Origin: SbD1 sp039679945
Lineage (GTDB): Bacteria; Desulfobacterota; Syntrophobacteria; Syntrophobacterales; Syntrophobacteraceae
Assembly (NCBI GenBank): GCA_039679945.1
Contig: JBDKTY010000056.1
Span: 9,037 to 73,036 of the forward strand
Reading direction: 5' to 3'
DNA: 64,000 nucleotides
Under the pieces are notes generated by a model. The model made no database searches. It worked only from the letters and a program-made list of their open reading frames with translations, and was not told the DNA's origin. Numbering within the stretch: the stretch's first letter is position 1; every line of letters begins with the position of its first letter. Both the position numbers and the translations under genes were made by a program. Of this stretch, positions 8,145-16,902 are shown in pieces.

Positions 8145-9644
8145 ATGCGCGGATTCATCTATCCCCTTGTTGTGGTTCTGCTTGCCGGGTGTATGGTCGG
8201 TCCCGACTATCGTCGTCCCACGGTGGATGTGCCCAGGGCATTCCAATACCAGGTCTCCGAGGCACGGGAGACCGGGAATACACTCTGGTGGAAGCAATTC
8301 GATGACCCCGTGCTCGACGATCTCATCGCGGAGGCGCTTGTAAACAGCAAGAACGTCCAGATCGCGGCCGCCACCATAGAACAGGCGCAGGGCGTGCTTA
8401 CACAGACCCGAGCGCCCCTGTTCCCGCAGCTCAATTACACCGGTACCGGGACCCGGGAGCGGGCGAGCGAGATGGGCGCCACTTCGATAGCGTCAGTCCC
8501 AAACCCGCAGACGTCCTACCAGTTGCTTGCCGGGGCCAACTGGGAACTCGATCTCTGGGGCAAAGTCAGACGGCAGACTGAGGCGGCCCGCGCCAATCTG
8601 TTCGCCTCGGAGGAAGCCCGGCGCGGTGTGATTCTGTCTCTCGTCGCTTCGGTGGCGGCCAGTTACCTGCAGCTCGTGGGCCTGGATGAGCAGCTCGTGA
8701 TAGCCAATCGCACGCTCGAAACCTACGCTGAGTCGGTCAAACTGTTCGAACTGCAGTTCAAACATGGCCAGGTATCCCAGATGAACGTCGCGCAGGCCCG
8801 CTCCCAGTATGAAACGGCCGCGGCGACAATTCCCCAGCTTGAGTCGCAGATCGCCCAGACCGAAATCGCCTTATCGATCCTGCTCGGCCGTAACCCGGGC
8901 CCGATCAAGCGCGGCAAGTCGATCTTCACTCTCTCCCCGCCCGCAATTCCAGCGGGCCTGCCTTCTCAGGTGCTGGAGCGCCGCCCGGATATCGCTCAGG
9001 CCGAGCAGAACCTGGTTGCGGCCAATGCCCAGATCGGCGCGGCAAAAGCACTCTATTTCCCGACTATTTCGTTAACGGGTACTCTGGGTACTTCGAGTTC
9101 GGAGCTGGAGAACCTTTTCAAGGGGCCGGCACGCGTCTGGAGTTATGCGGGGTCGATCACGGGACCGATATTCAATGCGGGGTTAATAGCCGGCCAGGTG
9201 AAGCAGGCCGAGGCGGGCCGGAAGATCGCGCTGCTGAGCTATGAATCCGCAATCCAGAACGCCTTCGGTGACGTGGAAAAAGCTCTTGTTTCCTGCGAGA
9301 AGCTGGTGGATCAGCTAAAGGCCCAGGGGCTGCTCGTCGAGGCTCTGAAAGAATACGCTCAACTCGCGCGCCTTCAGTACCAGGGAGGGTATGTGACCTA
9401 TCTCACCGTGCTGGACGCCGAGCAGCAGCTCTTTCCCGCCGAGCTTAATTATGCCTCGACGCGCTCCTCGCTGCTCGCCTCCTACGTGAAACTCTACCAG
9501 GCAATGGGGGGCGGATGGGTTGTGGAGGCCGAAAAGCTTACGTCCGAAACGCAGCCGGCGGCCGTGCCACCGTTCCCGATCACACCACAACCGGAAGTGG
9601 CATTGCAACCAGCGGCGGCTCCAACCACGGCGACCGTGCCCTGA
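8145..9644 (+). CDS. RND outer-membrane factor lipoprotein (NodT/OprM family)
   Basis: The 499-residue protein forms the TolC-like exit channel of the pump. It begins with a lipoprotein signal (VVLLAGCMVGPDYRRP), the typical NodT/OprM start. It then shows the two repeated outer-membrane-efflux domains, with the WWKQFDDPVLDDLI and ANWELDLWGKVRRQTEAAR motifs in the first half and QVLERRPDIAQAEQNLVAAN and GPIFNAG in the second. ATG 8145 was chosen over an in-frame ATG at 8109 because it follows GGGAGA and begins a proper signal peptide; it lies one base after the pump stop. The Pro/Ala/Thr-rich tail of about 40 residues is not part of the barrel fold. It is the last gene of the operon. Confidence 0.94.
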   Translation: MRGFIYPLVVVLLAGCMVGPDYRRPTVDVPRAFQYQVSEARETGNTLWWKQFDDPVLDDLIAEALVNSKNVQIAAATIEQAQGVLTQTRAPLFPQLNYTGTGTRERASEMGATSIASVPNPQTSYQLLAGANWELDLWGKVRRQTEAARANLFASEEARRGVILSLVASVAASYLQLVGLDEQLVIANRTLETYAESVKLFELQFKHGQVSQMNVAQARSQYETAAATIPQLESQIAQTEIALSILLGRNPGPIKRGKSIFTLSPPAIPAGLPSQVLERRPDIAQAEQNLVAANAQIGAAKALYFPTISLTGTLGTSSSELENLFKGPARVWSYAGSITGPIFNAGLIAGQVKQAEAGRKIALLSYESAIQNAFGDVEKALVSCEKLVDQLKAQGLLVEALKEYAQLARLQYQGGYVTYLTVLDAEQQLFPAELNYASTRSSLLASYVKLYQAMGGGWVVEAEKLTSETQPAAVPPFPITPQPEVALQPAAAPTTATVP

Positions 9645-9732
9645 TACGTGAGCCCAGGGGGGCAAGCCTCCGCTTGACGGGGTTTCAACTGTCAAGCGAA
9701 GACTTGGCCCTGACATGAACTCTCTATGAAAA

Positions 9733-9773
9733 CTCACCCGCTCGTGCTTCGACATTTCACACGAGCGGGTGAG
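9733..9773. repeat. Palindromic repeat with 14-bp perfect arms
   Basis: CTCACCCGCTCGTG (9733-9746) and CACGAGCGGGTGAG (9760-9773) form a perfect 14-bp stem around a 13-base loop. The loop start CTTCGA and the CCCG(C/T)TC arm relate it to other palindromes in the window (46784-46881, 49579-49614). It sits exactly where the IS3 remnant loses similarity, and could double as a terminator for the RND operon 90 bases upstream. Confidence 0.75.
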
Positions 9774-10000
9774 AGCGCGTGCGGAAGGGTGCTTCCGGGT
9801 TCCGTGCAGGCATCGGCCAGACGCAGAATGCGCAACTTGCACTCGGCACTGAAGCGCCTTCGTACGGGAGTATCAACCACCTGGGGATCGGGCGGCACGA
9901 GTGCCATTCCGGTTCCATCGGGTTCGCTACGCTCACCCGATTCCACCTCCAGGGCACTCGATAAAACAGCTCGAAAAGGCAAGATGGAATCTTTTCTCAT
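9774..10000 (-). pseudogene. IS3-family OrfA N-terminal remnant, truncated
   Basis: The minus-strand frame from ATG 10000 encodes LVPPDPQVV followed by RRRFSAECKLRILRLADAC and TEPG. I recognise this as the start of an IS3-family OrfA (helix-turn-helix transposase subunit), which normally continues with a leucine-rich RREGLYSSHL segment. Here the similarity stops after TEPGS and the frame runs into the palindrome at 9733-9773. OrfB is absent. The start has a good AAGGA site 7 bases upstream. It is therefore a dead fragment; the repeat probably marks the breakpoint. Family assignment is from memory of the conserved motif. Confidence 0.65.
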
Positions 10001-10054
10001 GATGGTTTCCTTCCCCGCCCTCTACTCTAATTTATTCAGGGGAAGATGTCTCAC

Positions 10055-10258
10055 TCATGCTGTCACGGAGGACCCGGCCGATACCTTGCTCAGCCAATTT
10101 CGTGCTTCATCCAGGTGATCGAAGCTCTTCTGAACTATGCCTGTTTCTTCCCGGTAGCGGTAAATTTTTCCCTGCACGGACACCCCATACCTCCCGAACG
10201 GCAGTGCTATGATTGCCCCGACAATGCACCCCTTATGATCCCTGAAAATCTCCGGCAT
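10055..10258 (-). CDS. Small hypothetical protein, 67 residues
   Basis: MPEIFRDHKG starts a compact 67-residue product with alternating hydrophobic and charged residues and no signal peptide or cysteine. It looks like a small beta-rich domain with a C-terminal helix (FDHLDEARNWLSKV). An AAGGA ribosome site lies 8 bases before the ATG, which is the main reason for calling it. I do not recognise the family. It lies beside the IS3 remnant, in the accessory stretch, with no operon partner. Confidence 0.5.
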   Translation of the reverse strand: MPEIFRDHKGCIVGAIIALPFGRYGVSVQGKIYRYREETGIVQKSFDHLDEARNWLSKVSAGSSVTA

Positions 10259-10450
10259 ACTGTTATTCCTTCTTTGTTTGCGGCTGCTTTGGCAAAGCGC
10301 TCAAGCTCATGGGCTGGTATGGCCGTGCACTAGGAATTTGAAATTGTGTAACATGTTCTCCAGGCATCCGAGCTATGTGGTGATTTAATATCAAAAGCCG
10401 TGCCAGTCGTCGGCTTTGGACTTTTCGGGATAATCTTGTGGTACGGTGTT

Positions 10451-10518
10451 GCGTTCAAGATGAATCAAGCCTGAGAATGAAAATACCGATCAGGATTGGC
10501 CCGTTCATGCTTCGATGC
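10451..10518 (+). repeat. Left-half fragment of the MITE-like element
   Basis: From GCGTTCAAGATGAATC through ATTGGCCCGTTC this matches the first half of the full copies at 37348, 47803 and 49402. After the CCCGTTC it continues with ATGCTTCGATGCCTC, the arm of the other palindromic repeat family, and the right inverted end is missing. It looks like a hybrid or recombined copy. Confidence 0.6.
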
Positions 10519-10606
10519 CTCTCAAGAAACAGCTTTTGAGAGTGAGCGATATCGAAGGCTTACATAACCGGTGGAGATCCGGGTCACGCCATTCCGGGGC
10601 AGAGAC

Positions 10607-10637
10607 TTCCCTCCCGTTCGGCACGAACGGGAGGGAA
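10607..10637. repeat. Perfect 14-bp hairpin
   Basis: TTCCCTCCCGTTCG (10607-10620) pairs with CGAACGGGAGGGAA (10624-10637) around GCA. There is no flanking T-tract, so it is more likely a repeat unit than a terminator. Confidence 0.65.
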
Positions 10638-11117
10638 TGTCCCATCCTGAGCACGAATTGGCATGAGAGACCATCCCGACGGGCGCTTGCATTGAGCGGT
10701 GCAAGCCCGGCAGCCACATGGTGAGGTATCGTCCTCCGGCGCCGGCCTCCCTTTATCATTAGATATATCCCAAAGTTGTGATACACTGCCGCCTGTCTCA
10801 TATTGCTTCAAAACGGATCAAATCACCGGCGGGCGCATGGGAAAACCCATGGGAACAGGTGATGCTTCTTCGGCATGTGCAGGCGTCGGATAGCCATTTT
10901 ACAGACCCCGCCGCCCGCTGTTTTTCCTTGCCGGCAACTCAGGGAGCGCGGTTCCGCGGGAGGTTGTGTCCTGGAGGCTGCCGCGCGTGGCTGTTCATGC
11001 CGGGGTTTCGAAAAATGAAGGTTTATTCGCCCTTCGCTCGGGGCGGGTGTTCTCTTGAGCGTAATCCGGGGTCGGGAGGTTCTCTCATCCATACGCGGGA
11101 TCAATAGGAGAGAGGGC

Positions 11118-12422
11118 ATGAAAACCTTTTGTATTGTCTCCGTTCTGGCATTCGTGCTGTTCCTGTCTCTTTCGACATGCCCGGTTCATGGCGCCGGGTC
11201 CACTTTAAGCGGCATTGATCCTCCCGGGCAGCTTTCCCTCGATGGGAAAGCATTTGACGGCAACTTCACGCCCGGTTCATCAGGCGACCTGGTTGCTGAA
11301 GACAGTATGCCCGGAATTTCCGGACCTGGAATGCCTTCACTCGACATGCCCATACCTGGTATGCCCACGCCGGATATTTCCATGCCCGATATGCCCTCAC
11401 CGGCGCCCCTCCCGAGAAATACCGCTCGATCTTTCCTGCCTGATCCGCTGACCCTCGTTAAGTTCACCGAGGCGAGAGAAAGAGCTTTTTCCGTTCTCAT
11501 CCCCAAGGGCTGGGTGACGGAAGGCGGCATAATGTACGTTGATCCCAACACGGCGGGCGGTCCCACGAATGCTATCGGCCCGAAGATGAATTTCGCGGTC
11601 AAGAGTGATGCCCGGGGGACGGTCATGCTCTATTGGTTCCCTGATTTCTATTATTGCGACATGCGTTCCAGTACAACGAGACAGTTCGGGCTTTTCCCGG
11701 ATGGTTCCAACTATAACGGAATGCTCGTGATGCCTTGCATGTCCGCACAGGATTTTCTTTTGCGGAGGGCTTTTCCTCAGGTGCGGCCCGGTGCTCAAAA
11801 CGTGCAGGTAATAAATGCCAGGCCACTGCCGGGAGTTGCCCAGCAGTTCGCGGCATCATCACCGGTCCAGGGCTTTCAGTACGATGCGGCCATGGTTACC
11901 GTCACGTACTTTGAAAACGGCATAAGATTCCAGGAGCAGATATTTGGCGTTATTGAGAATCTTGGACAACTTGGCGCCGGCATGTGGCAGAACAAGAATG
12001 TTGTGTTCGCCCGGGCTCCCGCCGACCAGTTCGATGACTGGGCGAAAATTGGCTCCCTGATCTTCTATTCCGTGAAGATAGATCCTAAGTGGCTGGCTGC
12101 CGTGATCCGGGCAAGCGATAAGAGAGCCAGAATGGCCCTGGACACTCAAAGATATATTCAGGAAGTCGATGCGGCCATTGTGGCGCATCGGCAAAGAGTG
12201 AACGCCGAGATCCGGCACAGCGGGTATCTTCTGCTGACGGGCCAGGAAGACTATGTGAATCCTTACACCGGGGAGACTGAAATCAGACCGGACGGTTGGA
12301 GGCATCACTGGCAGAATTCCGCCGGGGAGGTCGTCGTTTCAAATAACGACGATTATGATCCTAATCATGATCAACACCTTAACCGTTCCGATTACAGGAA
12401 AAGCCCCGTACGACCGCGTTAG
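11118..12422 (+). CDS. Secreted protein of unknown function with Met/Pro/Gly-rich linker
   Basis: The 434-residue product has a clear signal peptide (MKTFCIVSVLAFVLFLSLS, cleavage near VHGAG). A low-complexity linker follows, of GMP/DMP-type repeats such as PGMPSLDMPIPGMPTPDIS (about residues 45-85). The remaining 330 residues look like a folded domain: a segment reading FSVLIPKGWVTEGGIMYVDP recalls protein families with a PsbP-like or 'extracellular stress' start, but I cannot assign it. The C-terminus carries YVNPYTGETEIRPDGWRHHW, a motif seen in proteins with a small WW-like or YkgJ-unrelated tail; its role is unknown. ATG 11118 follows a GGAGAGAGGG ribosome site and begins the signal peptide; the frame itself opens earlier. 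It is probably monocistronic. Confidence 0.75.
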   Translation: MKTFCIVSVLAFVLFLSLSTCPVHGAGSTLSGIDPPGQLSLDGKAFDGNFTPGSSGDLVAEDSMPGISGPGMPSLDMPIPGMPTPDISMPDMPSPAPLPRNTARSFLPDPLTLVKFTEARERAFSVLIPKGWVTEGGIMYVDPNTAGGPTNAIGPKMNFAVKSDARGTVMLYWFPDFYYCDMRSSTTRQFGLFPDGSNYNGMLVMPCMSAQDFLLRRAFPQVRPGAQNVQVINARPLPGVAQQFAASSPVQGFQYDAAMVTVTYFENGIRFQEQIFGVIENLGQLGAGMWQNKNVVFARAPADQFDDWAKIGSLIFYSVKIDPKWLAAVIRASDKRARMALDTQRYIQEVDAAIVAHRQRVNAEIRHSGYLLLTGQEDYVNPYTGETEIRPDGWRHHWQNSAGEVVVSNNDDYDPNHDQHLNRSDYRKSPVRPR

Positions 12423-12615
12423 GAACCCGGAAGGCGGGGGATACGCGGACCTCGCGCAAAAGCACGAGCGGGAATGTGCCTTTGTATCGCGGCAAAATCG
12501 TCGTTTTTCGAGAGGTCTTGAAGTGGGAACGGGTGTGTCCGCATTTCGATGACATAGGACCAAACTCACTTTGGGCGCGACGCGGCATGAACGCTTCCAT
12601 GGAGTCGAAAACTGT

Positions 12616-12870
12616 ATGACTTCGATGACTTGTCCAGGTTGCCGGCATCCCGTGGATGAGGGGGACAGATTCTGCCGATACTGTGGATTTCCCCTGAGCG
12701 AAGCCGCCAGGGACACGTACCGTCCCATGATGCCCACTCCCGGGACAGCCGCCGCTTACTGGAAATACTTCTTCGGACCATTCTTCAAGGTCGCCTTCAT
12801 CTTCTTCGGGTTCTTTTTCGCCTGTGCCTTTCTAGCCGCATTGTTCTGGTATTTTAACTTTGCTCGTTAA
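12616..12870 (+). CDS. Small zinc-ribbon membrane protein
   Basis: The 84-residue protein has an N-terminal zinc ribbon (CPGCRHPVDEGDRFCRYCG, two CxxC pairs), a Pro-rich spacer and one very aromatic membrane helix near the C-terminus (FFKVAFIFFGFFFACAFLAA). The ribbon should face the cytoplasm. ATG 12616 starts just before the ribbon; a start at 12571 would add 15 residues unlike the family. It lies 63 bases before the next membrane-anchored protein and may be cotranscribed with it. Function unknown. Confidence 0.65.
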   Translation: MTSMTCPGCRHPVDEGDRFCRYCGFPLSEAARDTYRPMMPTPGTAAAYWKYFFGPFFKVAFIFFGFFFACAFLAALFWYFNFAR

Positions 12871-12933
12871 CCTGTTTTTGTAGTGTTTGACCCGCTTTAG
12901 CAATCTCATTACTTCCTGCCCTGGAGAGTATAA

Positions 12934-13710
12934 ATGAGAAAATTCCTGAAGATAGCGTCCTGTGTTATCGGGCTTATCGTAATTGGAATTGTCGCGGTAT
13001 TCTACTTTACCGCGGACATGGTTACCGTCGCGGACGAATTCCTCGGCGCCGTCAAATCCAATGATATCGATAAAGCCTATTCATACGTATCGGATGATTT
13101 CAAGGCGGCTACGTCAAAGGACGCTTTCAAGGACTTTCTCGGCAAAAGCGGTCTGACAGGATACAAATCATCGAGTTGGCAGGAGAGGTCCACCAGCGGT
13201 GGACGCGGGGATCTCACCGGATCGGTGAGTACGGAATCGGGTGGAGCGATACCCCTGAAAATGCGTTTCGTGAAAGGGGAGTCGGGTTGGAAAATATACG
13301 CGATCGAAAAACCGGGAGCCGGCGTCCAGGAGAAGTCATCGGCGCCCGCGCCGCCCTCGGAGGAAGAACTGGTCAGGATGGTCGCCGCGACCATGCATCT
13401 GTTCGCGGTAAGCGTCAATGAGAAGAATATGGCAAAATTTCATGAGTATTGTTCGAGCCTCATGCAAAAACAGTATACGGTTCAAAAGCTCGATGAAACG
13501 TTCGCGGCGTTTTTCAACCTTGGGGTGGACCTGACCCTGCTGGATAAGCTCAGCCCGGTATTCGACGGCAAAGTCACGGTCGTCAAGGATAATGTTATCG
13601 AGATAAAGGGCTATTATCCCACCTCTCCCAGTCGGGTTCATTTCGAGCAGGAGTACGTCTACGAGGGTCTGAGCTGGAAACTGCTCGGATTGAGCGTGAA
13701 TATCAAATAA
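12934..13710 (+). CDS. Membrane-anchored protein of unknown function with two similar halves
   Basis: The 258-residue product has one N-terminal membrane anchor (residues 5-28) and then a periplasmic part. The first half (about 30-130: FLGAVKSNDIDKAYSYVSDDFKA) and second half (about 150-258: FAVSVNEKNMAKFHEYCSS) have the same order of helix, then strands with an aromatic ending. This is the look of two NTF2/DUF4878-like cone folds in tandem. That reading is inference from pattern. The start has GGAGAG 8 bases upstream. It may form a unit with the zinc-ribbon protein before it. Confidence 0.7.
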   Translation: MRKFLKIASCVIGLIVIGIVAVFYFTADMVTVADEFLGAVKSNDIDKAYSYVSDDFKAATSKDAFKDFLGKSGLTGYKSSSWQERSTSGGRGDLTGSVSTESGGAIPLKMRFVKGESGWKIYAIEKPGAGVQEKSSAPAPPSEEELVRMVAATMHLFAVSVNEKNMAKFHEYCSSLMQKQYTVQKLDETFAAFFNLGVDLTLLDKLSPVFDGKVTVVKDNVIEIKGYYPTSPSRVHFEQEYVYEGLSWKLLGLSVNIK

Positions 13711-14406
13711 GCGGCGCCATTGAATGGGTGATTGCGTATGGAGGCCCCGCATCCGTTTAAACAGAGCGTGCATGGAGCGCTGATTATCCGGGAGGGGGAA
13801 GGATGCATGGCGATCTTCGGCATTCCCTCGCTCGTCCCGTGAATCCTCGTGATGCTGGTCGGCCTCAAGATCGTAATCGTGGAGAACTCCGCGACAGCTA
13901 GAAATCCCACGATAGTTTCTTGAGCTGGCACAAGACTCGTTTTCATCCGAACTTCGGGCGAAGGTTTCAGCCGTCGATCCACGGTGCTTGGATGTCGCTG
14001 TTTGGTAAAATCGTGGCGATCGGCCGTGGATTATGAGCCGGCACTAACAGGGGAGTGATTCACGCGCAATATTGAAGTACGGGAATATGGGGCCGTAACG
14101 GAAAAAACACCTTCCCGTCGCATGGGTGCAATAGTCCTCTGATAAAAAGGCTGCCATATAAACTCTCCCGCTTATCCTTGAGGAATTAGCCGGCCTTGAA
14201 AAAGGCGAGAGGGAGCCCGGCTGTCAGACCCATGTCGACGACCGGGCTCTTTCTAATTTCCCATGCGCGGGTACACAAGCAGGTCCACAACACCTGTAAA
14301 AACATTTGACTCATGTGAATTCCTCCGTCCATACTGATGTGAACATATGTATGAGAGACCAGTTTTAGCTTCGAAGCGGCTCATAATCTAAATGGATGAT
14401 TGGGCG
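13711..14406. other. Gene-free stretch with a hairpin
   Basis: About 700 bases without a supported gene. A stem at 14213-14220 / 14242-14249 (GAGCCCGG / CCGGGCTC) is followed on the plus strand by TTTCT and could be a weak terminator, although it is 500 bases from the gene before it. Confidence 0.5.
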
Positions 14407-14937
14407 ATGAGAAACTTAAAGGTTCTTCCGCTGATTCTGCTCGCATTGTCACTGTGCTCCTGTTCGAATGTGCTGAGCACGGCCCCTTTCGGTGAGACGC
14501 CGTATGTCGCCAAGCCGGAGGACTGGGACGGTATATGGGTTGCCCGGGAGATGTTCATCCATATGAAAGTGATGGACGGCCCCGGCGGGATTATAAAGGC
14601 CGCCTGGATTGAGCCTTACGACAAGGGATTCAAAATGGAGTCTCACGATGTATGGCTGCGCAAGACAGGGGAGTGGGCCTTCGCGAGTGTGAAAGCCGAA
14701 GGTGACGAAGGCCTCTATGTGTGGGTGCATTTCAAGCGGGACAAAGAGCAAATAATCTGCATATTGCCAGATCCGGATGAGTTCAAGACCCTCTGCGCGG
14801 CCGGAAAGATCCCCTGCCGGGATCGCGGCGGTGACACGATTATCGACGGTCTGACCTCCGCGCATACCGCGGCTGTTACGTCCAAGGGCCTTTACGACTG
14901 GCCCAGCCCTCTCGTCTTTACCCGTTTACCCAGATAG
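14407..14937 (+). CDS. Putative lipoprotein of unknown function
   Basis: The 176-residue product starts with a lipoprotein signal (LPLILLALSLCSC). Either cysteine in the CSCS stretch could be lipidated; the lipobox LSLC-SC is imperfect but acceptable. The mature part has WDGIWVAREMFIHMKVMD and KTGEWAFASVKAEGDEG, a beta-rich look, and two later cysteines (TLCAAGKIPC). No family is recognised. ATG 14407 gives a normal signal; an ATG 15 bases earlier is also possible. It has no operon partner. Confidence 0.65.
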   Translation: MRNLKVLPLILLALSLCSCSNVLSTAPFGETPYVAKPEDWDGIWVAREMFIHMKVMDGPGGIIKAAWIEPYDKGFKMESHDVWLRKTGEWAFASVKAEGDEGLYVWVHFKRDKEQIICILPDPDEFKTLCAAGKIPCRDRGGDTIIDGLTSAHTAAVTSKGLYDWPSPLVFTRLPR

Positions 14938-15158
14938 CGCCGCCGTGGTCGATTTTATCATTTGAAATTATTGAATTATCCGCGCGGGATACCGGCTGGC
15001 GGCCTTGAAGCGTGCAACCGCCGTAAATACGCCGATCGCTGCAAGCGCGGGTGTCGTGCCGCGGCTTACAGTGCAACCGGTTCGCGGCTCGCGCCGAATC
15101 CCATGCGCGAGGTTGCGGCGAGAATCAGGAGAGAGGAGGAAGCCTGCCTGTAATACCT

Positions 15159-15497
15159 TCAGAAGATACGCTCGGTTAAAGAGATTGGATTGCCGATCCG
15201 GAAGCTGGACTCAGGCTTGATTCCAAGCTCGTCCAAAGTATACCTGATGGTTTCCCGGCTCGGCATCGCCTTGCAGGAATCCCGTTTTACACGTTTGAAA
15301 GTCAGGATATCCCCTTCGACGGCAAAGCTGAAATAGCTCTTGTCAGTGCAACCGGTACTCGAAACCACGATCGAAATGGTTTTTGCCTCCGCATTGGCCT
15401 CGAATCCATAAATGCGTTCCGGCTGCTGTGCCCGGGCCTGGAATGGCGTTGCCAGGGCAAGCAGGATTGCGGTTACTATCAGGGCGATTACTTTCAT
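15159..15497 (-). CDS. Small secreted protein of unknown function
   Basis: The 112-residue protein has a signal peptide (MKVIALIVTAILLALATPFQARAQ) and a short mature domain with two cysteines (SSTGCTDKS and KRDSC) that could form a disulfide in the periplasm. The start at 15497 follows GAGG and gives a clean signal; an in-frame ATG at 15530 adds 11 polar residues. I do not recognise the family. It is isolated. Confidence 0.65.
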   Translation of the reverse strand: MKVIALIVTAILLALATPFQARAQQPERIYGFEANAEAKTISIVVSSTGCTDKSYFSFAVEGDILTFKRVKRDSCKAMPSRETIRYTLDELGIKPESSFRIGNPISLTERIF

Positions 15498-15669
15498 GGC
15501 GACCTCAGTTATAATGTGAGATTGATGCATTCTTTACTGATTCGGCTTCCATGTCCACACCTTTCGCGGAGCATTTCAAACGATCGGCCTGAAAGTAACG
15601 CAAAGGGGTTGCCAACAGTCAGGGAAAGTTTTATAGGGAGCCATCATTTTTCGCGAAAAAGGAGCTAGT

Positions 15670-15915
15670 GTGAAGATCATCTGTCCATCATGCAATTATA
15701 TCGGGGAAAGCAAGTCACTTCCCAAGGGATCTCGAAAACTTGAAATCACGCTCTGGTGCTGTTTGCTCGTGCCGGGGATACTGTATACCATGTGGCGGCA
15801 GTCGAGAGACGGTCAATACCAGGGGTGCCCACAGTGTTCCGAGTCCAAGGTGCGGCCGGTCAAAAGAAAAGACTGGAAGCTGTACGAACGGAAGGGACAA
15901 TTACCGCCCGCGTAA
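15670..15915 (+). CDS. Small double-CxxC membrane protein
   Basis: The 81-residue protein has a split zinc ribbon: CPSCNYIG at the N-terminus and CPQCSESK near residue 57. A short membrane hairpin lies between them (LEITLWCCLLVPGILYTMW). It resembles small zinc-ribbon membrane proteins found next to many unrelated genes; function is unknown. The start is GTG 15670, with AAGGAG 6 bases upstream, which decides it. Confidence 0.65.
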   Translation: MKIICPSCNYIGESKSLPKGSRKLEITLWCCLLVPGILYTMWRQSRDGQYQGCPQCSESKVRPVKRKDWKLYERKGQLPPA

Positions 15916-16407
15916 CTTCCGGGAAATCCTCTCCTCCGTAAGAACTCCGCTATGAGATCAAGCATCTTCCCGAGACCGATACGGCGTTAGTCGAATTTGC
16001 GGACCATGAGGTTGCGGAGACGAATAAAATCGGTGGAGCACATATCTGCCGAGCCGGACAGGCGTGGCAATCGGGCAAGTATGACAATCCCGTTCGCCGT
16101 GAGCGTGGTAACCCCCGCATTTCCGTGGTGAGGCGCGGGCAAAACAAACAGCCCCGCGGCCGCTCACACTTGGCCCGTTCTACCCTCCGACAGGCTCGGG
16201 GCGCACGGGGGAGAGTTCCTTTTCGGGGATGGCGCGCCCCGGTATAATAACAGCCGGTTTGTTGCATGAAAAAACAGTCGGGGCAGGCGATTCGCCTGCC
16301 CCTACTGTTTATATCCCAAGCGTGTTCCTTCCGAATCTTCGGAATCAGAGTGAGTGATATTCCGCCTCGAGGTCGGCTGCATCCTTCGGCGCGAGGTTCT
16401 CCGACCT
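15916..16407. other. Gene-free stretch holding a terminator
   Basis: No gene seen in this 490-base stretch. The notable element is the hairpin at 16273-16309, described separately. Confidence 0.5.
16273..16309 (-). terminator. Strong intrinsic terminator for the minus-strand genes
   Basis: A near-perfect 37-base palindrome: AACAGT + GGGGCAGGCG on one side, CGCCTGCCCC + ACTGTT on the other, with a 3-base loop and one mismatch. On the minus strand it is followed by a T-run (GTTTTTTC). It lies 100 bases past the stop of the rubrerythrin-like gene, so it should end that transcript. Confidence 0.75.
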
Positions 16408-16869
16408 TTAGTCCCAGGTCAGAATTTCATCATCGTAGAGGTTTTCAAGCCTGCGTTTGTGCTTGGCTTCCTCCACTTCAAGGAGTTCGAAGATCTTGGC
16501 CGTCTTCTCACTCATGCATTTCTTTTTCCATGCACCATAGAATGCATGCGCCTTTTCTTCCCTTTTCATGGCAATGGTGAGGGCTTCCTGATAGGTGAGA
16601 TCGTCCCTGAAAGCGACATCCACCATGTAGTCGCTGATTTGCAGGTCCTCCACGGCCGGCAGCTTGACGCCATCCAGGCTGAGTGTGTCCAGGTCACGCA
16701 ACATGTCCCGGTGGCGCTGCTCCTCCTGGACCATTTCCTGGAAAAAATCCTTGATTCCGGGATTCTTTGCGCGCTCGGAGCATTTCCGGTAAAATGCCAT
16801 TGCATTTTCTTCTTTTTCGATTGCAAAACCCACCACATCACTCATCGAACTGCATGAAACGGTGCTCAT
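16408..16869 (-). CDS. Rubrerythrin-like ferritin-fold diiron protein without rubredoxin domain
   Basis: The 153-residue cytoplasmic protein is a four-helix bundle with the repeated diiron ligands of the rubrerythrin family: EKEENA and EEQRH in the first half, KREEKAH and EEAKH in the second. The C-terminal rubredoxin domain of classical rubrerythrin is absent, so it cannot carry its own electron-transfer iron. A role in peroxide or iron handling under anaerobiosis is likely by family. ATG 16869 has GGAGG 8 bases upstream; an ATG 15 bases earlier is less well placed. It is 33 bases downstream of adenine deaminase on the same strand and ends at a strong terminator. Confidence 0.85.
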   Translation of the reverse strand: MSTVSCSSMSDVVGFAIEKEENAMAFYRKCSERAKNPGIKDFFQEMVQEEQRHRDMLRDLDTLSLDGVKLPAVEDLQISDYMVDVAFRDDLTYQEALTIAMKREEKAHAFYGAWKKKCMSEKTAKIFELLEVEEAKHKRRLENLYDDEILTWD

Positions 16870-16902
16870 CTTCTCAGCCTCCATGATCTCTCGAAATCGG
16901 CA

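Larger units (their letters stand above)
10259..11117. other. Gene-free stretch with palindromic repeats
   Basis: No convincing gene in 860 bases. It holds a left-end fragment of the MITE-like element at 10451-10518 and a strong hairpin at 10607-10637. A further GGCGGGCGCATGGGAAAACCCATGGG-type inverted pattern lies near 10830-10855. The promoter for the secreted protein at 11118 should be near the right end. Confidence 0.6.

Noticed and set aside
16266..16580. Plus-strand frame starting MKKQSGQAIRL
   Set aside because: Its first codons are the terminator hairpin and the rest is antisense to the rubrerythrin-like gene.
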